A stretch of 64,000 nucleotides of DNA from UBA4742 sp963785815 (lineage in GTDB: Bacteria > Actinomycetota > Acidimicrobiia > Acidimicrobiales > Acidimicrobilacustridaceae), in assembly GCA_963785815.1 (NCBI GenBank), contig CAWAWN010000001.1, positions 248,001-312,000 of the forward strand, written 5' to 3'. Under the pieces are notes generated by a model, which searched no databases, was not told where the DNA came from, and saw only the letters and a list, made by a program, of their open reading frames with translations. Shown here one piece after another: positions 8,255-22,680 of this stretch. A program made the translations under genes and the position numbers. Positions within the stretch are counted from its first letter, which is position 1, and each line of letters opens with the position of its first letter.

Positions 8255-10042
8255 ATGACCGACGATCGCACACCGTTCGACGCCTCCCAGACGCCACCCG
8301 GCGACCCGGGTGATCCGTCGACGTGGCCGGCCACGCCGCCGCCGTGGAGCGAGCCGGGGGCCACAGCCGCGTCGACCGGGGCCTGGAGCTGGGGCCACGC
8401 CGCCCCGCGGCCCCCCATGCCCGCGCCCCCCACGCCCGCGCCGCCCACGCCCGCGCCGCCGGCTGCCGGCCATCCCGGCTATGCCGCGCCGGGCGCCCAG
8501 CCCGTCCAGTCCGTCCAGCCCAGCCTGTTCGGCCCCGCGGCCCAGGCCGGCACCTGGGGCCCCGCCGATCCGACCCAGGTCAACCCCACCCAGGTCAACC
8601 CCACCCAGGTCAACCCCACCCAGGTCAACCCCACCCAGGCGCCGCTCGCCCAGCCCAACCCGTGGGCCCAGGTGGGCCAGCCGGTGCACCGCAGCCCCGG
8701 CGGCCAGTTCTGGTGGGCCGGCGCCCCGGTCGGCCAGGCGCCCACCCCGCCGCCCGCCGCCCCGCCGGTGGCCCCGGTCCACTCCCGCAAGCGCAACGTG
8801 CTGGCCTTCGTCGGTGGCCTCACCGTGGCCAGCCTGCTCATCGGGGCGGGTGCCCTGGTGCGCGAGGGCTTCCAGAACACCAGCCACAACAGCGCGCAAC
8901 CGCCAGCCACCACCCTGCCCAGCTCGGGCTCGGGCGGCTCGGGCGGCTCGAACAACCCGTTCGGCAGCGGCGGCAACGGCAACAGCTTCGGCCCGGGGTC
9001 GACCACGCCTTCCACCACCCCGCAGTCGAGCGCCTCGGCCCAGGCCATCGCCAGCAAGGTCGACCCCTCGGTGGTCGACATCGACACCAAGCTGAGCTAC
9101 CAGCAGGCGGCGGCGGCCGGCACCGGCCAGATCCTCACCAGCAACGGCGAGATCTTGACCAACAACCACGTGGTCGACGGCGCCACCTCGATCACGGCCA
9201 CGGTGGTCAGCACCGGCAAGACCTACACGGCCCAGGTGGTGGGCACCGACGCCACCGATGACGTGGCCGTCCTCCAGCTCCAGGGCGCCTCGGGCCTCAC
9301 CCCGATCCAGACGGCCGACTCCTCCAGGGTGGCCACGGGTGACCAGGTCGTGGCCATCGGCAACGCCGGGGGAACCGGCGGCACGCCCAGCGTGGTCACC
9401 GGGTCGGTCACCGACACCAACCAGTCCATCACGGCCAGCGACGAGAGCGGCTCGGACGCCGAGCAGCTCAGCGGGCTCATCCAGACCGACGCCCCGATCG
9501 TGGCCGGCGACTCGGGCGGCCCGCTGGTCAACACGAACGGCCAGGTGATCGGCATGGACACCGCCGCCTCGTCCCAGAACCAGTTCGCCTCCCAGTCGAG
9601 CGTGGGCTTCGCCATCCCCATCAACCACGCCCTGTCCATCGCCAAGGCGATCGAAGCCGGCCAGGCCAGCTCGAAGATCCACATCGGCGAGACGGCCTTC
9701 CTGGGCGTCGAGATCGCGCCCGCCAACTCCAGCTCGGACGGCACCGGCTACGGGTCGGGATACGGCTCCGGGCTGGGCTCGAACAACGGCAACAGCGGCT
9801 CCTCGTCCACCAACGGCGTCACCGTGCAGGGCGTGGTCAGCGGGTCGCCCGCCGACAAGGCCGGCATCACCGGGGGCGACACCATCACCGCCTTCGGCGG
9901 CAAGGCCGTCGACTCGCAGAAGACGCTGAGCGCCCTGACCAGCGCCCACCACCCCGGCGACCGGGTGTCGGTCACCTGGACCGACGCCTCCGGTGCCAGC
10001 CACACGGCCACGGTGACCCTCATCGTCGGGCCCACCGGCTGA
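8255..10042 (+). CDS. HtrA/DegP-like membrane-anchored serine protease with PDZ domain
   Basis: 595 aa. Layout: a cytoplasmic Pro/Gln-rich region of about 175 residues containing four exact TQVNP repeats, one transmembrane helix (VLAFVGGLTVASLLIGAGALV), a Ser/Gly linker, a trypsin-like S1C domain and a C-terminal PDZ domain (GVTVQGVVSGSPADKAGI). The triad is visible: His in ILTNNHVVDGA, Asp in ATDDVAVLQLQG, Ser in IVAGDSGGPLVN. Such proteins degrade or check misfolded extracytoplasmic proteins. It stands just upstream of the sigma factor and the kinase/exporter operon, so it may belong to the same envelope programme, though it is transcribed on its own. Confidence 0.93.
   Translation: MTDDRTPFDASQTPPGDPGDPSTWPATPPPWSEPGATAASTGAWSWGHAAPRPPMPAPPTPAPPTPAPPAAGHPGYAAPGAQPVQSVQPSLFGPAAQAGTWGPADPTQVNPTQVNPTQVNPTQVNPTQAPLAQPNPWAQVGQPVHRSPGGQFWWAGAPVGQAPTPPPAAPPVAPVHSRKRNVLAFVGGLTVASLLIGAGALVREGFQNTSHNSAQPPATTLPSSGSGGSGGSNNPFGSGGNGNSFGPGSTTPSTTPQSSASAQAIASKVDPSVVDIDTKLSYQQAAAAGTGQILTSNGEILTNNHVVDGATSITATVVSTGKTYTAQVVGTDATDDVAVLQLQGASGLTPIQTADSSRVATGDQVVAIGNAGGTGGTPSVVTGSVTDTNQSITASDESGSDAEQLSGLIQTDAPIVAGDSGGPLVNTNGQVIGMDTAASSQNQFASQSSVGFAIPINHALSIAKAIEAGQASSKIHIGETAFLGVEIAPANSSSDGTGYGSGYGSGLGSNNGNSGSSSTNGVTVQGVVSGSPADKAGITGGDTITAFGGKAVDSQKTLSALTSAHHPGDRVSVTWTDASGASHTATVTLIVGPTG
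8573..8632 (+). repeat. Four tandem 15-nt repeats inside the HtrA-like gene
   Basis: Four perfect head-to-tail copies of ACCCAGGTCAACCCC encode the repeated pentapeptide TQVNP in the cytoplasmic, disordered N-terminal region of the protease. The copy number is likely to vary by slippage. Confidence 0.95.
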
Positions 10043-10095
10043 GCGGCTCCCGTGGTTCGGTGTAACCCGGTCGCGCCGGTAACGTCAGTGCCACT

Positions 10096-10350
10096 GTGAC
10101 CGCCGACGACCAGACCCTCGACGATCCCGAGGCTGCGGCCCGCCTGCTGTCCAAGCTGCGGACGTTCGTGGCCGACAGCCTCGACGAGCAGGAGAGCGCC
10201 CTGCTGGCGGTCCTGCTGGCGCCCGGGGTGGCCATGGCCTATCCCGACGACGAGGTGGTGGGGTTCGCCGTCGACTGGCACGCCAACGCCCTCCCCGATG
10301 CGCTGGCCACCACCCTGCGTGAGGGCGGCCTGCGGGTCGAAGGGCTCTGA
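10096..10350 (+). CDS. Small hypothetical protein (84 aa)
   Basis: GTG start; the product (begins MTADDQTLDDPEAAARLL, ends REGGLRVEGL) is acidic with predicted helices and no transmembrane segment or metal motif. I do not recognise the family. It follows the HtrA-like protease by 53 nt on the same strand and runs tail-to-tail into the ECF sigma gene, with a 3-nt gap. High GC3 and lack of a better overlapping frame support it as real. Confidence 0.6.
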   Translation: MTADDQTLDDPEAAARLLSKLRTFVADSLDEQESALLAVLLAPGVAMAYPDDEVVGFAVDWHANALPDALATTLREGGLRVEGL

Positions 10351-10353
10351 CCG

Positions 10354-11082
10354 TCAGGGCGATGCGTGCTGCCCGGCGCGACGGCCCCGGCGGCTCGACA
10401 CCATCTCGGCCCGGGCCGAGTCGATGCAGTCCTCGCAGGTCTCGAGGTGTCGGCTGGCCTGCGCCGGATCGGTCTGGCCGAGCATCCGGAAGGTGGGACA
10501 GCCCAGGTCGGGCTGGCTGACCATGAGCTCGAGCATCAGGGCGTGGCGCATGCGGCGCCGGGCCCGGTGCACGATGACCTTGGCGGCCCCCGACTTCACC
10601 CCCAGGGCGGCGCCCACCTCGTCGGGGGTGAACCCGAGCTGGGTGACCAGGGCCACAGCGGTGGCGTCGCGGCGCGACAGCCCCGACACGCAGCCCTGCA
10701 CCTGCTGGGCCAGGTCGTTGAGCTCGCTGACCACGTCGGGCCGGGGGTCGGTGGACACGATGGCGTCGGCCTGGTCCTCTTCGAGGGCGATGACCCGCTT
10801 GCCGGCCCGCAGCTGGTCGACGGCGGCGTGGCGGGCGATGGACAGCAGCCAGGGTCGGAACCGGTCGGGCTCGCGCAGGCCGTCGAGGTGCTGGAGGGCG
10901 CGGGCGAACGTGTCCTGGATGATGTCGGCCACCGTGTCGGCATCGCGGACGTGGGACACGGCCACGGCCCGCACCGCCCCGACGTGGGCCCGGTAGAGCT
11001 CGTCGAAGGCCTCCGACCGCCCGGCGCGCACCTCGGCGACCAGCTCGGCATCGGTTCGGGGCACCAGCCCACGGGTCCGCAC
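10354..11082 (-). CDS. ECF-type RNA polymerase sigma factor with C-terminal Cys/His motif
   Basis: 242 aa. Region 2 is clear (AFDELYRAHVGAVRAVAVSHVRDADTVADIIQDTFARAL, then FRPWLLSIARHAAVDQLR), followed by region 4 (LSRRDATAVALVTQLGFTPDEVGAALGVKSGAAKVIVHRARRRMR). Beyond region 4 lie about 60 extra residues ending in CPTFRML...HLETCEDC, a HxxxCxxC arrangement like that of zinc-binding anti-sigma domains. The sigma factor may therefore carry its own redox or zinc sensor. It is divergent from the kinase/exporter operon (73 nt between starts) and is a natural candidate regulator of it. Confidence 0.87.
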   Translation of the reverse strand: MRTRGLVPRTDAELVAEVRAGRSEAFDELYRAHVGAVRAVAVSHVRDADTVADIIQDTFARALQHLDGLREPDRFRPWLLSIARHAAVDQLRAGKRVIALEEDQADAIVSTDPRPDVVSELNDLAQQVQGCVSGLSRRDATAVALVTQLGFTPDEVGAALGVKSGAAKVIVHRARRRMRHALMLELMVSQPDLGCPTFRMLGQTDPAQASRHLETCEDCIDSARAEMVSSRRGRRAGQHASP

Positions 11083-11155
11083 GCTGCCGATGGTAGGCCG
11101 TTGGGACCATACTGGTCGACGTCACGCCACGATCGCCTCGGGAGGGGTCGCACGC

Positions 11156-12460
11156 ATGGGTGATCCGCGCCATGGTCGCAGAGCGCCCGCCCTGGTGGCG
11201 GTGGCGTTGCTGCTCGGCCTGACCCTGGCCCTGAACCCCCTGGTCACCTCATCCGGTCAGGCCGCGGTCGCCCCGCACGGCATCACGCTCAACCCGACCT
11301 CTGGTCTGCCGAACTCGTCCGTCTCCGTGAGCCTGTTCGGGCCCTGGCCTGGCGATGTGGGCACGACGACCTTTGTGCCCTGCAGCGTGACCCTCACCTG
11401 GAACGGCCAACCTTGGTCCACGACGCCGGCGGCGGTGCAGGGACTCGCGGGGCAATCAGCCACTGGCTCCGTGCCCGCCGGCGCAGCCGTCGGGTCCAAC
11501 ACCGTCACGGCGAACTGCGTCGACGGCAACACCGGCCGTCTGCTGTCCGCGAACTCGGCCATCTTCACCCTGAATCCGGTTACGTGGACCCTCACGGACA
11601 CGCCCTCGACCATGGTGGCGGGCACGTCCACCGTGGTGCTGCTCACCGGCGCGAACAACGCTCCGGGGGATCCGAGGTGCGCCGGGTTGCAGTACTACCT
11701 GGATGGTCACCTGCTCGCCACCCAAGGTGCGCCCTACAACTATCCCCTGCCGTCGTCGACAGCGGTCGGATCCCACACCTTCAAGATCTCCTGCGGCACC
11801 GCTCCGTTGAACGGCTCCGCCACGGCCACCTTCACCGTGACGCCGCGCCCGACGACCACCACCACGACGAGGGGCACCACCACCACGACGGCCCGAGGAT
11901 CCACGACCACCACGGCGAAGGGGGCGACCACCACCACGGCCAAGGGGGCGACGACCACCACCGGGAAGGGCTCGTCCGGGTCGACCAGTTCGTCGGGATC
12001 GACCACCAGCGTGAGCATCGACTCGACGCCCACCACGGTGCCCGGTGAGGCCCCGATCACGTCCTCCACCTACCTGCGGCTGACGGCGTTGGCCATCGCC
12101 CCGGGCGCCTCGGTGAGCGCCAACGGCCGGGGGTGTGACGCCGGCGCGCCGGTCGCCTTGACCATCGGCTCGACCTCGGTGGGCCGCACCCGGGCCAGCG
12201 CCAGCGGCGCCTTCCACGCCCCCCTGACCCTGGGCCCGCTGGGCGTCGGCCGATACACGGTGGTGGCGCGCTGCGGCGTGATCCTGGCCGCGCCCCTCGA
12301 CATCGTGCTGGCCAGCCAGGTGAGCGCGGCCACCTCGACGTTGGCCATCATCATCTTCGTGCTGCTCATCGGCGCCCTGGCCTTCCGCCGCCAGATCTTC
12401 CCCCGCCAGCCCCGCCGGGCGCCCTCCGCCCCGCCCCCGGAAACGGAGTCGCCCACGTGA
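11156..12460 (+). CDS. Secreted, membrane-anchored Thr-rich surface protein
   Basis: 434 aa from the ATG at 11156, preceded by GGGAGGGG; the frame is open further upstream but without a ribosome site. A signal peptide (ALVAVALLLGLTLALNPLVTSSGQAAVA) leads two Ig-like beta domains with paired Cys, a Thr/Gly/Lys low-complexity stalk (about residues 235-285), a third beta domain, and a C-terminal helix (TLAIIIFVLLIGALAF) with a basic tail. Orientation is therefore mostly extracellular. No enzymatic motif is seen. First gene of the operon; its TGA overlaps the next GTG start by 4 nt. Function unknown; it could be a sensor ectodomain or adhesin for the downstream kinase. Confidence 0.85.
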   Translation: MGDPRHGRRAPALVAVALLLGLTLALNPLVTSSGQAAVAPHGITLNPTSGLPNSSVSVSLFGPWPGDVGTTTFVPCSVTLTWNGQPWSTTPAAVQGLAGQSATGSVPAGAAVGSNTVTANCVDGNTGRLLSANSAIFTLNPVTWTLTDTPSTMVAGTSTVVLLTGANNAPGDPRCAGLQYYLDGHLLATQGAPYNYPLPSSTAVGSHTFKISCGTAPLNGSATATFTVTPRPTTTTTTRGTTTTTARGSTTTTAKGATTTTAKGATTTTGKGSSGSTSSSGSTTSVSIDSTPTTVPGEAPITSSTYLRLTALAIAPGASVSANGRGCDAGAPVALTIGSTSVGRTRASASGAFHAPLTLGPLGVGRYTVVARCGVILAAPLDIVLASQVSAATSTLAIIIFVLLIGALAFRRQIFPRQPRRAPSAPPPETESPT

Positions 12461-13331
12461 CGCCCGCAGCTGCCGCCCCACGCCGATCGGGCCCACGGCT
12501 GGGCGCGCCCCTGGCCGCGCTGGTCGTCACGGCCACCCTGGCGCTGTCGACCGGGTTCGCCGTGCTGGCCTCCCCGGCGCTGGCCACGTCCAACGGGGTC
12601 AGCCTGTCCACCACCATCGGCGGTCAGCCGGTGGCCGGCTCGTCGGCCTCCCACCCCGTGAAGCTGTACCCGAACCGCCCGGCCGTCATCGACATCGAGG
12701 TGACCAACGCCGGGAGCACGCCGGTCACGGTGGGCCACGTCTCGTTGAACGGCACGGTCGCCGGCCTCACCTTCTATGCCTACGACACCGCGGTCCACCT
12801 CACCGTCGGGCCCCGCCGGGCCACCCACCTGCGCTACGGGTTGGACCTCACCGGTCTCGACGGGCAGGCCACCGGCCTGATCCCGGCCACCATCTCGATC
12901 GCCGACACCCGCCACCAGCACCTGGCGTCGCAGTCGATGGTGACCGACGTCCAGGGCTCGCTCGACTCGGTGTACGGCCTGTTCGGCCTCGCCCTGCTGG
13001 TGCTCACGGTCCTGGCCATCATCGGGGTGACGGTGTCGATCGCCACCCACCGCATGCCTCCCAACCGGTGGCGCCGGGGGCTGCGCATGCTCACCCCGGG
13101 CGTCGGCCTGGGCCTGGTGGTGGTGTTCTCGCTCTCCGCCCTGTCGGTGTGGGTGCCCACACCCGGGACGTGGCTGGTGGTGGTGCTCATCTTCGCCGCG
13201 GTGTTCTTCGTGCTCGGCTACCTGACGCCCAACCCGACCGTGGACGACGAGGACGACGAGGACGACGAGGACGACGACGACCTCTACCTGCCCGTGGCCG
13301 CCCCGCCGGTGTCCGTCGATGAGCCCACCAC

Positions 13332-13335
<4 letters not shown>
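12457..13335 (+). CDS. Membrane protein with extracellular beta domain and acidic cytoplasmic tail
   Basis: 292 aa, GTG start inside a GTGA overlap. Signal peptide, then an extracellular domain (VKLYPNRPAVIDIEVTNAG) reminiscent of the Ig-like part of DUF916-type cell-surface proteins, then three hydrophobic helices (LFGLALLVLTVLAIIGVTV; LGLVVVFSLSALSVWV; WLVVVLIFAAVFFVLGYL) and a strongly acidic tail of Asp/Glu repeats. The tail could bind a basic partner or cation; that is inference. Its stop overlaps the kinase ATG by 4 nt, so translation is likely coupled. Confidence 0.82.
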
Positions 13336-18659
<5,324 letters not shown>

Positions 18660-18663
<4 letters not shown>

Positions 18664-19196
18664 ACCTGGTGCTGCACACGATCCTCAGCGAGGCGGGCGC
18701 GGTGACCGCCGCGGGCCAGGGGTGGATCCTCGAGCCCAAGGGGGACGAGCTCGAGGTGGTGGCCGCCATCGGCGCCGGCGACCTGGTCGGGACTCGCGTG
18801 CCGGCCGAGGGCGGCACCGCCGGCTACGTGCTGGCCTCGGGCCAGCCGGTGGCCATGATGCCCCGGGCCGACGACCCGGCCAGCCAGGCCGGCGTGGTCG
18901 GCCTTCTCGGGCTCCGGCCCTCCTCGGTGCTGTGCGTGCCCTGCGCCTACGACGACGACGTGCTGGGCGTGCTCGAGCTGGTCGACAAGGCGGGCGGTGC
19001 CTTCAGCTTCGACGACGTCGAGCTGTCCACCGTGCTGGCCAACATCGCCGGCTCGGCCCTGCGCGAGCAGGGCCCGGCGATCTCGGCCCGCCCCGCCGAC
19101 GAGCTGGCTGGCGATCTGCGCCAGCTCTCGGCGGCGGATCCCGCGGCCTACGTGCGGGTGGCCACCGTCCTCGAGGCGCTCCTCGCCCGTGGCTGA
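18660..19196 (+). CDS. GAF-domain protein
   Basis: 178 aa, started at the GTG within the GTGA overlap with the exporter stop; the longer upstream frame is antisense-free but lies wholly inside the exporter gene. A single GAF domain fills residues 5-140 (EAGAVTAAGQGWIL, TRVPAEGGTAGYVLASGQPV, SVLCVPCAYDDDVLGVLELVDKAG). GAF domains bind cyclic nucleotides, chromophores or small effectors. No catalytic domain is attached, so it probably acts as a sensor or adaptor for the exporter or subtilase. Note a Cys in CVPC that could be redox-active. Confidence 0.85.
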
Positions 19197-19203
19197 TCCC
19201 CCC

Positions 19204-20187
19204 ATGAAACCTATGAAGCCGGGGGGCGGCCAGCCGCCTCCGCCGGCCCCGTCCGCCGACCCCGGCGTCCCGCGACCGGAGTGGACCCGTGAGTCGGCCG
19301 TGCTGCGCATCGACCAGCTCCTCACCACCCTCGACGACATCACCCCCGAGTGGGCCTGGGGCGGCTCCACCGGCCGCGGCGTGCGGGTGGCCGTCATCGA
19401 CAGCGGGGTGGAGGCCGACCACCCCGACCTGGGCGACTGCGTGGACCGCGACGGCGGGGTGACCGTGGCCCTCAACGACCAGGGCGAGCCCGAGGTGTCC
19501 GTCGAGGCCCACGAGGACGTCTTCGGCCACGGCACGGCCTGCGCCGGGATCATCCACCGGTTGGCCCCCGATGCCCGCATCACCAGCGTCCGGGTGCTCG
19601 GGGCGGGCCTGAGCGGCAAGGCCACCGTCTTCCTGACCGGCCTGGCCTGGGCCATCGAGCAGGGCTTCGACGTGATCAACCTGTCGTTGGGCACGGGCAA
19701 GCGCGACTGGGCCCTGCCCTTCTACGAGCTGTGCGACAAGGCGTACTTCCGCGGATCGCTGCTGGTCACCGCGGCCAACAACATGGCGCGACCCAGCTAC
19801 CCGTCGCTGTTCGCCTCGGTCACCAGCGTGGCCTGCAACCTGTCGAAGGACCCGTTCCACTTCCACTACAACCCGGACCCGCCCACCGAGTTCCTGGCCC
19901 CGGGCATCGACGTGGAGGTGAGCTGGCGGGGCGGGACCCGCCAGCTGAGCACCGGCAACTCCTACGCCGCGCCGCACCTGGCCGGGATCGCCGCCCTCAT
20001 CAAGTCCAAGCACGGCGACCTGCGGCCCTTCCAGCTCAAGACCGTGCTCATGGCTACGGCCTCCAACGTACAGGAGGCCACCACCCCGGCCGGGAAGCTG
20101 ACCGGGGCGCTGACCGCGGCGCGGCTCACGGCCCTGGGCGGACGGGCCACCTCCGCCCTCAGCGTCGTGAATCAATCGCCACCTTGA
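19204..20187 (+). CDS. Subtilisin-family (S8) serine peptidase without signal peptide
   Basis: 327 aa from the ATG at 19204; a GTG at 19189 overlapping the GAF gene stop is an alternative. The catalytic triad is Asp66 (VAVIDSGVE), His109 (VFGHGTACAG) and Ser253 (LSTGNSYAAPH; the usual GTSMAAPH is altered to GNSYAAPH), with the oxyanion Asn in VTAANN. A short Pro-rich N terminus replaces both signal peptide and propeptide. It is thus either cytoplasmic, processing the operon's proteins, or a cargo of the neighbouring ABC exporter. Last gene of the operon; it converges on the dehydrogenase with a 29-nt overlap. Confidence 0.9.
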   Translation: MKPMKPGGGQPPPPAPSADPGVPRPEWTRESAVLRIDQLLTTLDDITPEWAWGGSTGRGVRVAVIDSGVEADHPDLGDCVDRDGGVTVALNDQGEPEVSVEAHEDVFGHGTACAGIIHRLAPDARITSVRVLGAGLSGKATVFLTGLAWAIEQGFDVINLSLGTGKRDWALPFYELCDKAYFRGSLLVTAANNMARPSYPSLFASVTSVACNLSKDPFHFHYNPDPPTEFLAPGIDVEVSWRGGTRQLSTGNSYAAPHLAGIAALIKSKHGDLRPFQLKTVLMATASNVQEATTPAGKLTGALTAARLTALGGRATSALSVVNQSPP

Positions 20188-21406
20188 TGGCGCCGGTGCG
20201 CTCCTGGTCGGCGATGGTCACGAAGGCGTCGCGCCAGTCGCTCAGCGCGAAGGTGTGGGTGAGCATGGGGGTCAGGTCGATCCGGCCGGCTTGCACCAGA
20301 TCGAGGTAGTGCTCGATGCCGTGCTTGCGGACCCCCTCGACCTCCTCGATGCCGAAGGCGTTGGAGCCGACCCAGCTGATCTCCTTGAAGTAGAGCGGGC
20401 TCCACTCCCAGCGGCCGGGCGCGTGCACGCCGCTCTTGACCAGGGTGCCCCGGGCCTTGAGCAGGCGCACCTCGATCTCGAAGGTCTCGGGCTTGCCGAT
20501 GGTGTCGTAGGCCACGTCGATGCCGCCGGGATGGCACATGGGGAACCCGTCGAGGCCCTCCATGGTCGGTCGTAGCACGCCGCCGGACCAGGCGGCGAGG
20601 TCCTCGAGCAGGGCCATCCGGTCGCCCAGCCGGACCACGTGGTGGGCCCCGAAGCGGGTCACCATCTCGGCCTGGGCGTCGAAGCGGGCCACCACCGCCA
20701 CCTCGACGTCGGGGTAGAGGGCCGACAGGATCGACACCGCACAGCACCCGAGCGACCCGGCGCCCCACACCAGGACCTTGCCGCCCGGGGGTGGCGGGTG
20801 GCGGGTGATGCTGTGGAGCGACACGGAGAACGGGTCGGCGAAGATGGCCGCCTGGTCGCTCACCGAGTCGGGGACGGCGAAGAGCATGGTGGTGTGGGCC
20901 GGCATGAGCTCGGCGTAGCCCCCGGTGGCGTCGCTGGACACGCCGGTGTGGATGCCGATCGAGATGTCGCCGGGGGCGGTGAAGTTCCAGCACAGGCTGA
21001 AGTCCCCGGCGGCACAGGCCGGGCAGATGGGATCGATGCCCCGGGGACGACAGGACAGCCACGGGTTGAGCACCACGCGCTGGCCCGGCGCGAACCCCGA
21101 CGCCTGCGGCCCCAGCTCGACCACCTCGGCCACGACCTCGTGGCCCATGACCTGGGGGAACGAGCAGAACCCGCTCATGGCGTTGTCGTTGTCGCCCTCG
21201 CCGAAGTCGAGCAGGATCTGCTTGGAGTCCGAGCCGCAGATCCCGGTCAGCCGCGGCCGGGTGACCAGCCAGTCGGGTCGCAGCGGCCGGGCGTCGGGGA
21301 CGTCGCGCAGGGCCACCGGGGTGACGGCCAGGTTGGCCACCAGCGGGTTGGCGTCGGGTGGCGGCGTCCACGGTTCGGCCCGGGTCCCGAAGACCAGCGC
21401 TCTCAC
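20159..21406 (-). CDS. Zinc-dependent alcohol dehydrogenase family (MDR)
   Basis: 415 aa. GTG start at 21406, within a 4-nt GTGA overlap with the upstream hydrolase; a start further out would run antisense into that gene. Catalytic-zinc region TGICGSDSKQ with GHEVVAEVVELG, and a structural-zinc-like cluster CRPRGIDPICPACAAGDFSLCW. Rossmann fold at VLVWGAGSLGCCAVSIL. Oxidises an alcohol or aldehyde with NAD(P). Longer than a minimal MDR because of inserts around residues 270-300. Paired with the alpha/beta hydrolase, it may act on the alcohol released from an ester; that is inference. Confidence 0.88.
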   Translation of the reverse strand: MRALVFGTRAEPWTPPPDANPLVANLAVTPVALRDVPDARPLRPDWLVTRPRLTGICGSDSKQILLDFGEGDNDNAMSGFCSFPQVMGHEVVAEVVELGPQASGFAPGQRVVLNPWLSCRPRGIDPICPACAAGDFSLCWNFTAPGDISIGIHTGVSSDATGGYAELMPAHTTMLFAVPDSVSDQAAIFADPFSVSLHSITRHPPPPGGKVLVWGAGSLGCCAVSILSALYPDVEVAVVARFDAQAEMVTRFGAHHVVRLGDRMALLEDLAAWSGGVLRPTMEGLDGFPMCHPGGIDVAYDTIGKPETFEIEVRLLKARGTLVKSGVHAPGRWEWSPLYFKEISWVGSNAFGIEEVEGVRKHGIEHYLDLVQAGRIDLTPMLTHTFALSDWRDAFVTIADQERTGAIKVAIDSRR

Positions 21407-22596
21407 GGGTGGCAACCTAGTGCTTCGAGGCGCTCGGTCAGCAGCTCGTTGACCGGGCGCGACCACAGGAACCCGATGTGGCCCCCCGGGTACCAGCGCA
21501 GTCGGGGGTGGCCCCAGTGCTCCCAGAGGCTGACGGGCTGGCGGGCGGGCACGAATCGGTCCCCCAGCCCGGCGTAGATGGTTCGGTGCTCATGAGGTGC
21601 GAGCGGCTCGAACGACAGCGGCGACACCACCCGGAAGGCACGATCGGCCTCGGGCCCCAGCAGCCCCGCTGACCGCGCCGTGCGCGCCAGCGGGTCCGGC
21701 GAGTGGCGAGCGAACAGGGCAGGGAGGTCGACCGCCGGGACGCCGGCCACCACCGCGTCCACCGGCTCGAGCCCGGCCACCAGCGACGCCGTGTAGCCGC
21801 CCAGCGACACCCCGTAGAGCACCACCGGCCCATCGGAGGTCGAGCGGATCCATCGCACGAGGCGGCGCACGTCCCACACCGCCTGGGCCAGCGCGTGGAT
21901 GGATCGGACCAGGTCGTAGGAGAGCATCTGGGGCGAGTCGGCCTGCCGGCGGGGCCCGTGCAGGGGCAGCACCGGCAGAGCCACGTCCGCCCCGAGCTCG
22001 TCGCGCAGGCGCCGCACGTGGAAGGCCAGGAAGTCGGCCTGGGGGGTGCCGGTGCCGAAGCCGTGGATGCACACGACCCATGGTCGGGCCGAGCGCCGGC
22101 CGGCTCGGTCGTGGCGGAGCAGGGCGGCCTGGAAGGGTCGGTCGGGTGCCCCCGGCGACCACCGGTCCGACCCCGGGTCGTCCGATCGGGGGCGGTAGCG
22201 GCTCGGCGCCGTCAGCAGCTCGTAGCGCTCACGCCACCAGCGGGCAGGTCGCAGCGACAGGGCACCGTCGTCGAGCGGCGGCGGGGTCCGGTGGAAGGCG
22301 GCGGGATCGGCCAGCCAGCCCCGCTCCTCGAACTGGCGACCAGCCGCAGCCAGCTCGGAGGCGGCCCGGGCCAGCTCGTCAGGTTCGGGCGGCGGCTGGG
22401 AGCCGACCATGGCCCCCAGGAACAGCTCGTCGAGGGCCACGTTGCCGGTCAGGCGCAGGTTGGCCACCGGCGCCGGCCGTCCCGCCGGCCGGATCACCCG
22501 GCGTCGGGTCACGGTGCCGGCTGCCCAGGCCGCGGTGCGCGGCGCGGCGCCGAGCACGCCGCGGGCCGTGGTGAGGGGGCGAAGGGCGCTCGCCAT
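21403..22596 (-). CDS. Alpha/beta hydrolase
   Basis: 397 aa. A long N-terminal region of about 160 residues precedes the hydrolase core: oxyanion HGFGTGTPQADF, nucleophile elbow GVSLGGYTASL, acid near the YAGLGDRFVPARQP strand, and His in YPGGHIGFLWSRP. Likely an esterase or lipase acting on acyl chains, given the WS/DGAT acyltransferase encoded divergently 84 nt away. Start is the ATG at 22596; the frame upstream is antisense to the acyltransferase. Confidence 0.85.
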   Translation of the reverse strand: MASALRPLTTARGVLGAAPRTAAWAAGTVTRRRVIRPAGRPAPVANLRLTGNVALDELFLGAMVGSQPPPEPDELARAASELAAAGRQFEERGWLADPAAFHRTPPPLDDGALSLRPARWWRERYELLTAPSRYRPRSDDPGSDRWSPGAPDRPFQAALLRHDRAGRRSARPWVVCIHGFGTGTPQADFLAFHVRRLRDELGADVALPVLPLHGPRRQADSPQMLSYDLVRSIHALAQAVWDVRRLVRWIRSTSDGPVVLYGVSLGGYTASLVAGLEPVDAVVAGVPAVDLPALFARHSPDPLARTARSAGLLGPEADRAFRVVSPLSFEPLAPHEHRTIYAGLGDRFVPARQPVSLWEHWGHPRLRWYPGGHIGFLWSRPVNELLTERLEALGCHP

Positions 22597-22680
22597 CGCG
22601 GCATGGTACTGGTCACCTCCTCGCCGGGACGCGACCCGAGCCCATCCGGCACCGCGGTCGTCCCGCGAGAAGATGGGCCG

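Noticed and set aside
8573..8632. Possible CRISPR-like array
   Set aside because: Direct repeats without spacers, coding for TQVNP in a disordered region.
19204..20187. Mycosin (type VII secretion) protease
   Set aside because: No EccC, EccB/D or WXG100 genes occur nearby and the protein lacks the mycosin signal and C-terminal helix.
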